From contig JAGUCH010000003.1 in NCBI GenBank assembly GCA_019096065.1, positions 6,200,001 to 6,264,000 of the forward strand: a stretch of 64,000 nt of DNA, in the 5' to 3' direction. Under the pieces are notes generated by a model. The model was not told the DNA's origin and did no database searches. It worked only from the letters and a program-made list of their open reading frames with translations. Numbering within the stretch: position 1 is the first letter of the stretch; each line of letters begins with the position of its first letter. Positions 34,882-44,235 of the stretch are shown here, one piece after another. A program made the translations under genes and the position numbers. Origin of the DNA: Paracyclopina nana (lineage: Eukaryota > Arthropoda > Copepoda > Cyclopoida > Cyclopettidae).

Positions 34882-36129
34882 ATGGCTGGGCATGCTATGA
34901 ACCCTGAAAATTGGCAAGATTTTGTCAAAAGAGCTGATGCTAAAATACGAGCTCTTAAATTGTTGTATTTGAAGTGGATGAAAAAGCCCCCAAAATATTG
35001 GGAGGAGAACATTGAAGTACTTGTCCTCGAAGTGACACGGGCAAGAGAGGACATTGACAGGCTTGCAGGAGAGATCAGTGCAATGTTCCATGTGAATGTC
35101 AGCATAGATTCCATGATCTCAGATGGGAGTGCTGATGAGGTCAATCCAAATGACCCAAAATCTGAAGGAATAAGACTTGGTGGACAAATTCACCAATTAA
35201 GGAGAAATTTCTGGTCCAAGTATTTCCGCAGGACCTTAAGCAAGTATGAAAAAGAGCACCAAGATAAATCAGAGGTATCTGGTCATGATTCGATGACAAT
35301 GATCCTAGGTGACCTCAAAATGGCCAGATCTAGTCAAGCTTTGTCAACAAGCACTCCAAAAGACTCTGGAGACAGCTGGAGAGCTGTGGTAGCCAGCATG
35401 AATGCTGAATGTGAAAGCCTAGAACAAATGTACGTCAGATGGCGTAAGCTTGGCCAATCCCAATGGAAGAAAAGGATCCTAGAACTGATGCCGCTTGCAA
35501 AGCAGGCAAGGGAGGATGTCTACAGGCTTGAAAAGTTAGCAGGCGAGGCATTTGGTATGCATGATCCAGATGGTATGGACTCCTCAGATGAACTCATAAA
35601 GGAGGATGAGAAAAGAATGGCAGCAATATGTCTTCAGGAACGAGTCTCAAGGTTGAAATGCCGGAAGCGTTTTTGGTACAGGGAATTCCTGAGAATCCAC
35701 AATGCGAAATTGAGAGAAAACCCAGATTTGGAGACTGTTTCATTCACAGAATCAAGCTACAAGGTTGTTGCATTGCCTGGTGACCTTGAAGTCAAGGCTA
35801 TAAACTTGGCCCCAGTCAAGAATTTAGCCCTCAAAAAAGAGACAATGCGAAACCAGGATCTCAAGCAAGACTTAGTCATATTGGCTTCACAAGTGGAGAC
35901 TTCTGATCAGTCGGGATCACAAAGCCAAATCAAAGCAGAAAGTTTAGGCCAAAAAGAGCCAAAAGAGCAGCCTCAAGACTGGTCTGACAATAAGACTCAA
36001 GAGGTTGAGTTCATGCTGGATCAGTTAGGAAGTCCATGCGCCCAAAGAAGACTCAGGATTCAGGATTTGGGCCCAAAACCTAAGGTCAAAATTAAAATAT
36101 TGAGCACATCTAAGTCGATTGACAATTAG
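34882..36129 (+). CDS. Gag-like ORF with an internal duplication
   Basis: 415 aa from the ATG at 34882. Two homologous blocks of about 130 residues (about 10-125 and 170-285) share a pattern. Each has W..V, then L..(L/M)Y..W (LLYLKWMKKP and MYVRWRKLGQ), then TRAREDIDRLAGE and KQAREDVYRLEKLAGE. Each ends with QL(R/K)..FW(S/Y)(K/R)(Y/E)F (LRRNFWSKYFRR and LKCRKRFWYREF). The tail (290-415) is hydrophilic and Lys/Gln-rich. There is no zinc knuckle. The position, directly downstream of the leader in an LTR element, suggests a Gag-like structural or RNA-packaging protein, but the fold cannot be named. Confidence 0.6.
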   Translation: MAGHAMNPENWQDFVKRADAKIRALKLLYLKWMKKPPKYWEENIEVLVLEVTRAREDIDRLAGEISAMFHVNVSIDSMISDGSADEVNPNDPKSEGIRLGGQIHQLRRNFWSKYFRRTLSKYEKEHQDKSEVSGHDSMTMILGDLKMARSSQALSTSTPKDSGDSWRAVVASMNAECESLEQMYVRWRKLGQSQWKKRILELMPLAKQAREDVYRLEKLAGEAFGMHDPDGMDSSDELIKEDEKRMAAICLQERVSRLKCRKRFWYREFLRIHNAKLRENPDLETVSFTESSYKVVALPGDLEVKAINLAPVKNLALKKETMRNQDLKQDLVILASQVETSDQSGSQSQIKAESLGQKEPKEQPQDWSDNKTQEVEFMLDQLGSPCAQRRLRIQDLGPKPKVKIKILSTSKSIDN

Positions 36130-36234
36130 AGGACTGGTCATGCTGAAATGCTGAATGGCCAAAAGAATGACCAAACACGCGAGACTTCGTGTCCAAACTA
36201 AGCAAAAAAGTGCTTTATGGTAATGACTACCTGG

Positions 36235-36665
36235 GATTAAAAAGCATTGAAAAGCATGATCCCAAAGATGGAAAAAACATCTTACCAGTCTTTCAGCTAA
36301 AGCAAAAGACTATACAAAAGTTCGAATCTTAAAAAAGGCGCTCACTTTTGTCATAAAAGAGGCAAAATCAGAAGTTTTTTCAGACGTGAATTCTCACCTA
36401 AAGGAAGAATTTCATGCTTTTAATGCCAACGTTGACATATATGGCCTCATATGCGGGGAATCCCGATTTGAAAGCATGCACTTACAAATAAAAAAGGGCA
36501 TCGACATGGAGACTGAAAAAACATCCTGACCCGACTTTCAGCTGAAGCAAAAGTCGTCAAAAGTTCGAAATTTGAAAAATGCTCTCTCTTTTGGTAAAAA
36601 GATGCTCAGTCGGAAGTTTTTTCAAACGTGGATTCTCAACTAAAGTAAGAATTTAAACAGGGTTT
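36235..36665 (+). repeat. Tandem duplication of ~185 bases inside the small retroelement
   Basis: Block 1 (about 36245-36420) and block 2 (about 36495-36660) share GAAAAAACATC, TTTCAGCT(A/G)AAGCAAAAG, AAAAGTTCGAA and GAAGTTTTTTCA(G/A)ACGTG in the same order, diverged by point changes. There is no long ORF. Confidence 0.7.
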
Positions 36666-37270
36666 CCTAGGTTGAGTTTTTCATCTAAAATGCACTGGAC
36701 CCAGTGATGATAAAGGGTGCTAATCCGGAGATGTTCGGGCACCGAAACTCCTTAAGCTCAGACGTGAGCGAAAGACCAAAGCAGATACATGCACTGTATG
36801 CAGGGAATGAAACCCACGCAACAGGCTTATTAAATGAAATTTGAAAAGTAAATGTAGTCGCAATTGTGTAACAAGGAATTACAATGAACTTGTAATTGCG
36901 GGGAAGCATAACAAATTGCTCCCATCCCCAACCTATTTAAGCTCAGATGTGAGCGAGAAATGGAAAACCAATCCAGAGAAGCAGGCCTCCACCAAAGGCT
37001 GCAACTACGCCTCCATCAGCACCGAGAGCACTGCCAAGAAGAGTCTCAGTCAATCGCACCAGCAAATATTCCAAGGCTTCCACTCCTAAAAACCATCATC
37101 ATCCAATGGTCCCATTACTTTCAAAGGAGCACCACACTCAACCCCATGTTCAAAATGAAGCCTATGGAGACCAACACGTCAATGCTGGTTGCCAATTACA
37201 TCAAAGACTTTGGCACAAGACTCGGGAGCTTACTTTGGACTTTTCGGACAAGATTCAAGATTCCTTGAAT

Positions 37271-37278
37271 GCGGGGAA
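37271..37278 (+). promoter_or_regulatory. Polypurine tract of the small retroelement
   Basis: GCGGGGAA directly precedes the TG of the right LTR, the expected plus-strand primer position. Confidence 0.75.
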
Positions 37279-37556
37279 TGATCGGAAAAGTCCTATCGCT
37301 ACGTTAGCGCTCCAACCACGCAACCTGGAGGCCTCTCAACACTCAACTGTATCTTCTGCAGTTTACTCAGTCAAGTCAGCTTTACTATTTGTCAGCTTAC
37401 CACTGAAAATATAGTCAGTTCACGTTTGTTTTCCACATCAACAAGTTGTCCGTTTATTCGACGCTTTTGTACAAAGTTCTTATTCAAGACTTTGGCTATA
37501 TCCGCGGTTAAGGCAGATAACCTGAAGACCCAGTAGCTTCAGGCTTCTTCTTTTCA
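37279..37556 (+). repeat. Right (3') LTR of the small retroelement
   Basis: 278 bases, the same length as the left LTR and matching it by eye, followed by the AAATA target duplication. Confidence 0.93.
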
Positions 37557-37703
37557 AAATACATGTCAGTCCTGGTATATCCAAGGACTGTGTGTTCTGA
37601 CAGTCGGTCCAAGGATGATCCGTTTTGTCGATGCAAGGCCGGTTCGTCGTAGTCTATCCACGGACGATCCGTTGTCGATCCAAGGGTAGGAGTCCTCTAA
37701 AAT

Positions 37704-38383
37704 ATTGCTTTCATACGAAACGATCTAGCTTTAGGTTTTAAGGCTGTAACATGCTTATTTTTTGGAGCAAAACTCAATTGAATTGCATTGATGGGCTTTT
37801 TGTAAACGGCAGTTTTCAGAGTCTTTTGGGTGTAAACAGAACGTTTTCTCGCAAATTAAGTTATCCAGCTGGGTCAGTACTCAGTACTCAGTCGACACTC
37901 GACAGTCGAGTTGTTGCTGCTGCTGCTGCTGTTTTGAGCGCAGTGGTGACTGGTGAGTTCTCGCATCTCGGCGTGCAAAGCAATGGGATGAGTTAAGCGG
38001 AATGTCGTTGAGTGAGGCAAATATTTTAAGCTGGTTTCAGTGGTATTGTCATCAAAAGCAAAAAAGCGCCTATGTGTCATCTATCCTTAGCAAGGTAATC
38101 GATTTTGAAATTATTTTAATAGCCAGTTTTTCCAATACTCACTCGGGTATATCGGCCGTTAGGTTTTCTCAGTTGTCAGTTCATTCAAATGCTTCAATGA
38201 TATGAAATGAGTTCGTTAACCACTTTATGGCTTGAATGCCTTATGTCTCGTTAAAAAAGCATGCGCATTTTTTTAATGATCATTGGAGCAATTTGTAGCC
38301 AATATTCATCTGAATATGCCTAGTAAATGTTGCCACATTAGTAATTTAAACACTGACTAGTGAATACGTCCGCATTTCTTGCG
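37704..38383. other. Upstream region of the broken gene at 38384
   Basis: Holds a CAGTACTCAGTACTCAGTCG repeat and a GCTGCTGCTGCTGCTG run at 37914-37931. It presumably includes the 5' UTR or promoter of the next gene. No separate gene was seen. Confidence 0.35.
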
Positions 38384-39340
38384 ATGCGTCTTATTGTGGC
38401 GAAAAATCTTTTGACATGCATGTTATTTTTGGCATTTGCGTACATATCTTTTGACTCAATTTCTGAGCTAACCGAGGATAAAAACTCGGTATCTCTTCAA
38501 AAAGAAGTCGGGGGGAGCCAGTTTCCAGCGTTTGTAATTTGTCCGTTTGAATATGACAATCAAAGTGAAGCCATTGACAGTGATAAATTGTATGAAATTA
38601 TGGGAGCTTATGATGATCATAAGTTATATCCTGACATCACAGCAAAACTTTACAAAATCTACATGATGAATGAAAGGTAGCAAACCTAATTATTCACTCA
38701 CGTAATGCTTCTTCAAAACCTTATAAACCTTTTTAGCTACACTCTGACAAATGATGATATTTTGGAAAATGTTTTAAATGCTTCTTGGCATTCTGTTTGG
38801 CGAAAGTCTCTTAGCTTGAGCCTTGTCTCGATAAATGGATTGTATCTCTTACCTTGTACCACTTTGATGATACCGCATAACTTCTCGCCATATGACTTTT
38901 TTGTAGATACATTCTCTTTTCCCATAACTAGAGTTTGGAAAGTATTTTATTCCAGGTGGACATTTTTATTGACATGAGCAAATTCAATCTCATGACCATT
39001 GAAGTAATCGACAAAATGCAAGGAAAGAGTTTCAGCCAATTTCCTTGGAGTCAAACAATGTTTTTGCAGAGACAAAAGTTAACCGATTTCATGAAATTTT
39101 TGCTTTGCTTTTCAAGTAATCTCTTAGGTATTTGAGCAAATATTTAAAGCCTTTGAAGCATGTGAATAGGAACACCGCAAAAATACCTTGCTTTCAAAGA
39201 GACAAATACTGGTGCCAAGAAAATAAGCTGATGCTCAAAATCAATTGCAGATTCCCTTGGATTCAGCCTAATTCTGACATAAGTGAGCTTACCTAAAGAT
39301 CTGATTTTAGCGATAAAATGCTTTTTGGCTTCAGGACACT
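38384..39340 (+). pseudogene. 5' part of a membrane-channel-like gene (DEG/ENaC-like?), cut by the giant LTR element
   Basis: Exons that fit in phase are 38384-38676, 38737-38902, 38956-39077, 39170-39282 and 39311 onward. The last runs straight into the LTR at 39341. The N-terminal part has one TM (about residues 8-27, LLTCMLFLAFAYISFDSI), then GGSQFPAFVICPFEYDN, which is where DEG/ENaC channels have their FPAVTIC motif. Cys/Trp-rich ectodomain pieces follow (IPCFQRDKYWCQEN, INCRFPWIQP). The second TM and pore are missing. Exons 3-5 rest only on phase and pattern. The right side of the insertion is outside the window, so the 3' exons may survive beyond it. Confidence 0.45.
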
Positions 39341-40049
39341 TGGTGTACAATTCGTACTCTCTTCAGGAACCTAGGAAGGTTAAGCATCGGTCCCAAGTCC
39401 AGTACTCATTCGCAACACCGGAGCTGCCAGGTCTCACGAGCCGCTATGCAGAGGCCGCAGCCTCACGTACACAGCTTCTGGCAAGGAACCTCTCGGCACG
39501 CTTATGTACAGTTGACCAGTGGTTAAGGCTCGCCCTTTCACCCTGATCATTCCAGGGATCAGGATCTCGCTATGAGTCCGAGCACTAATATACTTCATTA
39601 AGGTCTGATGGTATTTTCTATTCATTAGCTGGCACAACACAACATAACAGCTGCTTCTAATCAGAGCTCAAAACAATATATATGACAATAAAGTTTCTTC
39701 TCTGCGGCTGTCTCTTCAGTGCTGCACACATCAAACTTGGTGAGGATCTTCAGGTTCCAGCTGCTGGCAGAGTTCACACGAGTCAACCTCTAGCTATAAA
39801 GTTGACATGTTGCTTCTCTGAGGTCCCCCGAAGAACTCCCCTCTACCTCGCCATCCTGCCTTGTCCTCCCAAGGCTAACCTCCCTTCACCAGGTAGCTTC
39901 ATCTTCCTTCCCATATTTCTGATGCAATCAATAGGGAGGTTGCGAGGTTATGGTTGATATTTTTGCGTTGAATAGTCATCTTCTTCTTCCTTCTATTTCT
40001 GTCATCCCATTTCCATATCATAACGCCATGATGAACTTGTCGTCCATCA
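39341..40049 (-). repeat. 3' LTR of the giant element
   Basis: Matches 63333-64000 over the 668 bases visible. The upper edge at 40049 is inferred: on the minus strand a TG there follows the purine-rich GGGCCGGGGTAA. The LTR would then run TG...CA and be about 709 bases. A TATATAT word lies on the minus strand near 39678. Confidence 0.85.
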
Positions 40050-40061
40050 TTACCCCGGCCC
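40050..40061 (-). promoter_or_regulatory. Candidate polypurine tract of the giant element
   Basis: Minus strand GGGCCGGGGTAA lies directly before the inferred LTR start. It is not an unbroken purine run, so it is only a candidate. Confidence 0.45.
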
Positions 40062-40163
40062 AAACTTTTTCAGCTTTTGTCATCATTTTATGAACTAAAA
40101 TATGAAAAAAGGTGACTAGATTGCTCAATATTAAATGATAAGTGATACAACAAAACTTTAGCC

Positions 40164-42197
40164 TTATACTAACGTAGCAGCTCCAAGTTTGTTTTTTCCA
40201 CACATCAGCCCCATTTCCATGGGGTCCTTTCCATTGTCAAGGCGTCTGGTATTAACCCGCCGGCGCCCAGTTCTTGGTTCAACATAATTAGGCTCTCCAC
40301 AGCATCTGCGGATTAGTGCCCGACGTTTCCACACTAGGATGCAGACTAACAAAATTATAATAAAGCCTGAAAGTGTGCTTATAATTAGTATGATTTTCCA
40401 ATGGTCAAACAAACCCAATGGCTCTTCCTCTGGAAACTTTGTAAAGAACTTCAAAATGTCACTTTCCCACGGGGAGTCTTCATACCCAGTACTATAACTT
40501 CCCATCGTGACCAGGCAATGGCTCAGCACTTGGTACGAGCCAGGCACTAAAGTTATGGAATTCTTAAAGTCATTTAAGCAAGTCCTGTTTATGGAAGTGT
40601 CCTTGATGACGTTCAGGAATCCCCTGTATTCCTGGCAAGCCACTTCTTCCAATGTATTATCAGTCAATGGGACCATGTTACACTCGGAAAAAGGGTCACC
40701 CAAGGCTAAGCCCAATAATAACTTGGCACACTGTTGGGCTCCATATGGCATTGTAACATGCTTATTACCACACACAGTGACATTGGCATCATGCATATAG
40801 CAATCTCCATAAATGGGTAGATCCTTAGTGACATAAGCCATATCTTTATATTTTGTTAAGAATGTGTCCGCTAACACTTGTCCATGAACACTTCTAGACA
40901 CTACTTTAAATGTCACTTCAGGTTCAGGATCCAAACTGTGGAAACTCATCATTCCCTGAGATACACTATCACCCACAACTTCAGTATTAGTTAGTGGATC
41001 ATACACACTATTAGTCACAGCTTGGTTCTCCAGATCACTAGCTATGTTAACTCGGGGCAGACTGAATCGCTTGTCAACCTGCCTAATGTTTCTAGCAAAG
41101 GTAACTATTTGTTCCACCATCGCTAGCACTTCCTGGTAATCTCCAGGCAAGTAACCAAGTTTTACAAATGCATCACTAACCTTTCGCAGCATGTGTACTG
41201 CTAAACTAATATTATCCGGAATGACCAGAAGTTTGACTTCCTTCATCATTCCTTCAGTAAATTTTGTAGTGCGACCAGCTTCAGCAAGGTTTTTAAGAGC
41301 AGTCAAAGCATGGTTGACCATACTTTTGGCCTTGGACAATTTATGGCTGATCTGGCCCTTATGATTAATGGCATATTTATGACGTACACAAATAGTTCCC
41401 ACCGAGCTTGTGCCGTCATAAAGATGTGACGAAGCCTCCACTAGTTTTTTGTCAGCAAACTTCCCTGTTATGCATGGGAATCCAGGTTTGATGGAAGCTT
41501 TAGGAACTTCTTTCCATGGAATTCTATCAAACGGAACATGTCCATCCAGTGAAACTGGAGTGTTCCCAATGAAACGAAACTTCAAGCAAAAAGTGAAGGT
41601 GGTCGCAGTATTAGAATCTGCTGCTTGAGTCAAGAGTTCTAATGTTCTGTCCATGTCACCTTGGTTTTCCGGAACAAACGAACTAAAATCAAGTCCTAGT
41701 GTCTTACACTCCTCATCCAATTTTGTTGGTGGAGCCTTAACACCCACATATTCTCTATCTTGGTAGGTCACTACGTCAGTGGGAGTCTGAGTGGTAGGAA
41801 CCTCCTCTGTTAACCGCCCCACACCATCCTCGAGCACATTCACCGAGTCGAGGGTCTTTTCAAGGAGCTGGCGGAAGTTACCAGTATCTATGATCATAGC
41901 CTTTTTATCAGGCTTAGGATGGTAAACCACGCGCACAGGGACCAAGGCATGCCCTTTGTGACATACCGGTCCATCTAATAGTGCATTAGATGCAGCCCGG
42001 CCGTTGATTATGGGCACAGACAAAGTCAAAAGCACAAGCACCAACATTATTAACTCAGCGAATGTCAAGCACAAACTGACTAGGCCCCAGGCCCACGCCG
42101 CCTTATATGTACAACAGGTACTTGTTTCGGGTAAGGCAAGCGAGCCAGCCTTCCCCACCAAACATTTATTAGTATAGTCAGGTGCGCACAAGACCAT
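40164..42197 (-). CDS. Env-like membrane glycoprotein ORF
   Basis: 677 aa from the ATG at 42197-42195; uninterrupted. There is a hydrophobic signal or anchor at about residues 33-62 (SLCLTFAELIMLVLVLLTLS). A ~520-residue ectodomain follows with paired cysteines (for example DCYMHDANVTVCGN and QQCAKLLL) and NXT/S sites. Near the C-terminus is a TM (about 600-622, IILIISTLSGFIIILLVCIL), then a basic tail (WKRRALIRRCC). Position between pol and the 3' LTR and this layout are those of retroviral Env proteins. I do not recognise the family and see no clear furin site or fusion peptide. Expression would need a spliced or separate transcript. Confidence 0.65.
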   Translation of the reverse strand: MVLCAPDYTNKCLVGKAGSLALPETSTCCTYKAAWAWGLVSLCLTFAELIMLVLVLLTLSVPIINGRAASNALLDGPVCHKGHALVPVRVVYHPKPDKKAMIIDTGNFRQLLEKTLDSVNVLEDGVGRLTEEVPTTQTPTDVVTYQDREYVGVKAPPTKLDEECKTLGLDFSSFVPENQGDMDRTLELLTQAADSNTATTFTFCLKFRFIGNTPVSLDGHVPFDRIPWKEVPKASIKPGFPCITGKFADKKLVEASSHLYDGTSSVGTICVRHKYAINHKGQISHKLSKAKSMVNHALTALKNLAEAGRTTKFTEGMMKEVKLLVIPDNISLAVHMLRKVSDAFVKLGYLPGDYQEVLAMVEQIVTFARNIRQVDKRFSLPRVNIASDLENQAVTNSVYDPLTNTEVVGDSVSQGMMSFHSLDPEPEVTFKVVSRSVHGQVLADTFLTKYKDMAYVTKDLPIYGDCYMHDANVTVCGNKHVTMPYGAQQCAKLLLGLALGDPFSECNMVPLTDNTLEEVACQEYRGFLNVIKDTSINRTCLNDFKNSITLVPGSYQVLSHCLVTMGSYSTGYEDSPWESDILKFFTKFPEEEPLGLFDHWKIILIISTLSGFIIILLVCILVWKRRALIRRCCGEPNYVEPRTGRRRVNTRRLDNGKDPMEMGLMCGKNKLGAATLV

Positions 42198-42313
42198 ATC
42201 TTACTTTATAATACCGTATATCTCGAGTCTAACCTACTTAGAACCCGAGGTCCATTTAGCAAGTTGATCAAAACTCATAATCCATATCTACACCAAAATC
42301 AAAATACATATGT

Positions 42314-43912
42314 TTAGAATTGGTCAACAAACTCATTTATCGCCGCTCCAAAGGACTTCAAGTCAGTTGATGATAGCGTCTCCATCTTGGCTACAATTAA
42401 TTGGCCCAATCGAGCCTTTTCCTTGTCGCCCTTGGTACGTTTCGCTTTTGGAGCTCCTTGTTTAATAGACATGGCCCCAGCAGATTGATTAGTCGCCGCC
42501 TCCAAGTAAGTGCGGGTACCTCGACGGTTTTTCTGTGGCCGATCCTGTATTTCGGCTACCTTCAGTGAGCGGGCCCCAGAGATGAAACGCATCGCTTGGG
42601 GGTTAGAGCGCTCAACTCGTTCCACAAACCTGCCCACCTCGCGGGGCAGCATGGCAGTCAAGTCGACCTTGATATCGATTCTTCGAGGAGCTTGGGCAAC
42701 CTCATGCATTAGGCAAGATGGGGTTCCAACGTGCAACTGGAAGTAAGGTGAGCTTACATCCATAAAAAGCCTGGCATTGGCAAAAGACCTATCCAGTGTT
42801 GGCTTCAGTTGAACAACGCCATGTTTAGCCAGATGCTTGGATACCACAACAGGTACTCTGGCACCGTCTCTTCCTTGGACATTGTAGACTGCGTAGCTAA
42901 GTGCAGAGGGGCTTTGAATCGCAGCCCAATCCCTTACATTCGTGCGTCGATGATAGGTGTCATTGAACGCAGCCTCCTTTGGCAAATTGAAGACTGGGAG
43001 CGTCCCCAACATCAAGAAAACCACCACAAAGTCTGGTAGCGGTCCTCCCTCGCTAACTGGCTTTAATTGTAACTCGAAGGTTTCAAAGTTACACACCTTG
43101 AGTGGGCGACGAAAGTCCGGTTGCTCCAGGACCTCACCATTGCACCGTACCGTGACGTCGAAGGCTCGTTCACGGCTAACCATCGGAGCATTGCTAACAG
43201 CCACTTTTAACATGGCTTCGTTATAGCCCCTCTGGACCAATTCCCGTACAGCCATTGCTTGACGGTTATAAGTCTTGACAGTATCCGGAAATGGAGGGCG
43301 GATCAAGTCCTGATACGCCACAGGATACCTTAGCCTCACAGCTTCATCCCCAAGGGGGAGCTCAACTATGCAAGGCCTCATCAATCTAGGGTCAGCACGG
43401 GCTACCTCACCATTGTGAGTAGGTGCTGGTCCTTCATCATCCTGATCCATTTTTTCAGTCAGAACTCTAGCATTAGGAGCCCGAGTCACAATTGCAACCT
43501 CATGTTCTACATTCTCATGGATAACCTGGTCACCAGAGTCCTTCCTTGGAGCATCCCCTCCTCTCACATGTAAGGGATGTCCCTCTGCCTCATCAGCTTC
43601 ATCGCCAGTTTGGGCATCAGCAAAGAGCGCCATCTGGTCTAACCCTGCACTTTCTTCATCCCAAAACTGGGCATTAGCCCGGTAGGCATCCTGATCGATT
43701 GCACCAGGGGCCACACCCTCAGGTACCTCTTCCATAAGCAAAGCCTCATGTTCATGATCCTCTATCTGCGGGATCATGACCACGTCAACCTTTCGGACTT
43801 CAACATTCTTTTTTGAATCCATCTCGTTTTCAGGCAAAGCTTCACCAAGTTTGGCAAGGCTGGGTAGGGTGGTATCAGCAGCAGTGTTCATCATAGACTG
43901 TAACCTGCTCAT
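42314..43912 (-). CDS. Orphan ORF of the giant element
   Basis: 532 aa from the ATG at 43912-43910 (MSRLQSMMNTAAD). Residues 1-165 are acidic and look disordered. Residues about 170-450 look folded (LRPCIVELP-like strands, DFVVVFLMLGTLPVFNLPK, RLFMDVSSPYFQLHVG). The last 90 are basic (RPQKNRRGTRTYLE, KAKRTKGDKEKARLG). An acidic head and basic tail could suit a nucleic-acid- or particle-binding protein, but I recognise no family. A TATAAAAG on the same strand (43924-43931) lies only 12 bases upstream of this ATG. If it is the real TATA box, translation may begin at Met7. Confidence 0.6.
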   Translation of the reverse strand: MSRLQSMMNTAADTTLPSLAKLGEALPENEMDSKKNVEVRKVDVVMIPQIEDHEHEALLMEEVPEGVAPGAIDQDAYRANAQFWDEESAGLDQMALFADAQTGDEADEAEGHPLHVRGGDAPRKDSGDQVIHENVEHEVAIVTRAPNARVLTEKMDQDDEGPAPTHNGEVARADPRLMRPCIVELPLGDEAVRLRYPVAYQDLIRPPFPDTVKTYNRQAMAVRELVQRGYNEAMLKVAVSNAPMVSRERAFDVTVRCNGEVLEQPDFRRPLKVCNFETFELQLKPVSEGGPLPDFVVVFLMLGTLPVFNLPKEAAFNDTYHRRTNVRDWAAIQSPSALSYAVYNVQGRDGARVPVVVSKHLAKHGVVQLKPTLDRSFANARLFMDVSSPYFQLHVGTPSCLMHEVAQAPRRIDIKVDLTAMLPREVGRFVERVERSNPQAMRFISGARSLKVAEIQDRPQKNRRGTRTYLEAATNQSAGAMSIKQGAPKAKRTKGDKEKARLGQLIVAKMETLSSTDLKSFGAAINEFVDQF

Positions 43913-44235
43913 TTCCACCCCTTCTTTTATAGCTCCCAAACAGGTAACCAACAGCGCCTCACAGCGTTATTATTACCATAATTTCTCCAGCACGTTCATA
44001 TTATAGTGCGCAATTTTCTTGTGGCCTGGGTGAATCATTTCTCCCCGCTGGATTTGTTGCTCTTGTCTCCAAGATGCTGAGTCAACAAATTCCACAGCTC
44101 AAGACTCGGTCTTGTGACATAGGACAAGCTCTCCTGCATAAAAGGCATTGCCCTGGACAGCTTTCACTTCAGTCTTAAGCAGTCCTTCAACCCCACCACT
44201 TTTAATAGGCCAACTTTTCGTCGACACTAAACAAG
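43913..44235. promoter_or_regulatory. Divergent promoter region inside the giant element
   Basis: The minus strand has TATAAAAG at 43924-43931, facing the orphan ORF. The plus strand has ATAAAAGG at 44138-44145 and the arthropod-type initiator TCAGTC at 44169-44174, 31-33 bases apart as expected, 62 bases before the ATG at 44236. The region would drive transcription both ways. Confidence 0.55.

Larger units (their letters stand above)
33469..37556 (+). mobile_element. Non-autonomous LTR retroelement (4,088 bases)
   Basis: Two 278-base LTRs (33469-33746 and 37279-37556) begin TG and end CA. They are flanked by the 5-base duplication AAATA (33464-33468 and 37557-37561). A primer site follows the left LTR and a purine tract precedes the right one. 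The LTRs looked the same throughout when compared by eye, so the insertion is recent. The 3.5-kb interior has one 415-codon ORF and no protease, reverse transcriptase or integrase, so it must be mobilised in trans. Confidence 0.93.
32972..37694. mobile_element. Foldback-type inverted-repeat element, split by an LTR retroelement
   Basis: The left arm (32972 to about 33300) is a degenerate tandem array of 25-30-base units around TGTCCTTGGATCGACT. The right arm (about 33300-33463 plus 37562-37694) is the same array inverted (GTCGATCCAAGGAC). A 9-base direct repeat CTCTAAAAT flanks the whole (32963-32971 and 37695-37703). Without the LTR element the length is about 630 bases. Long inverted repeats built of short tandem units, with 9-base duplications, are the hallmark of foldback (FB) elements. 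No transposase is present. Confidence 0.72.
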
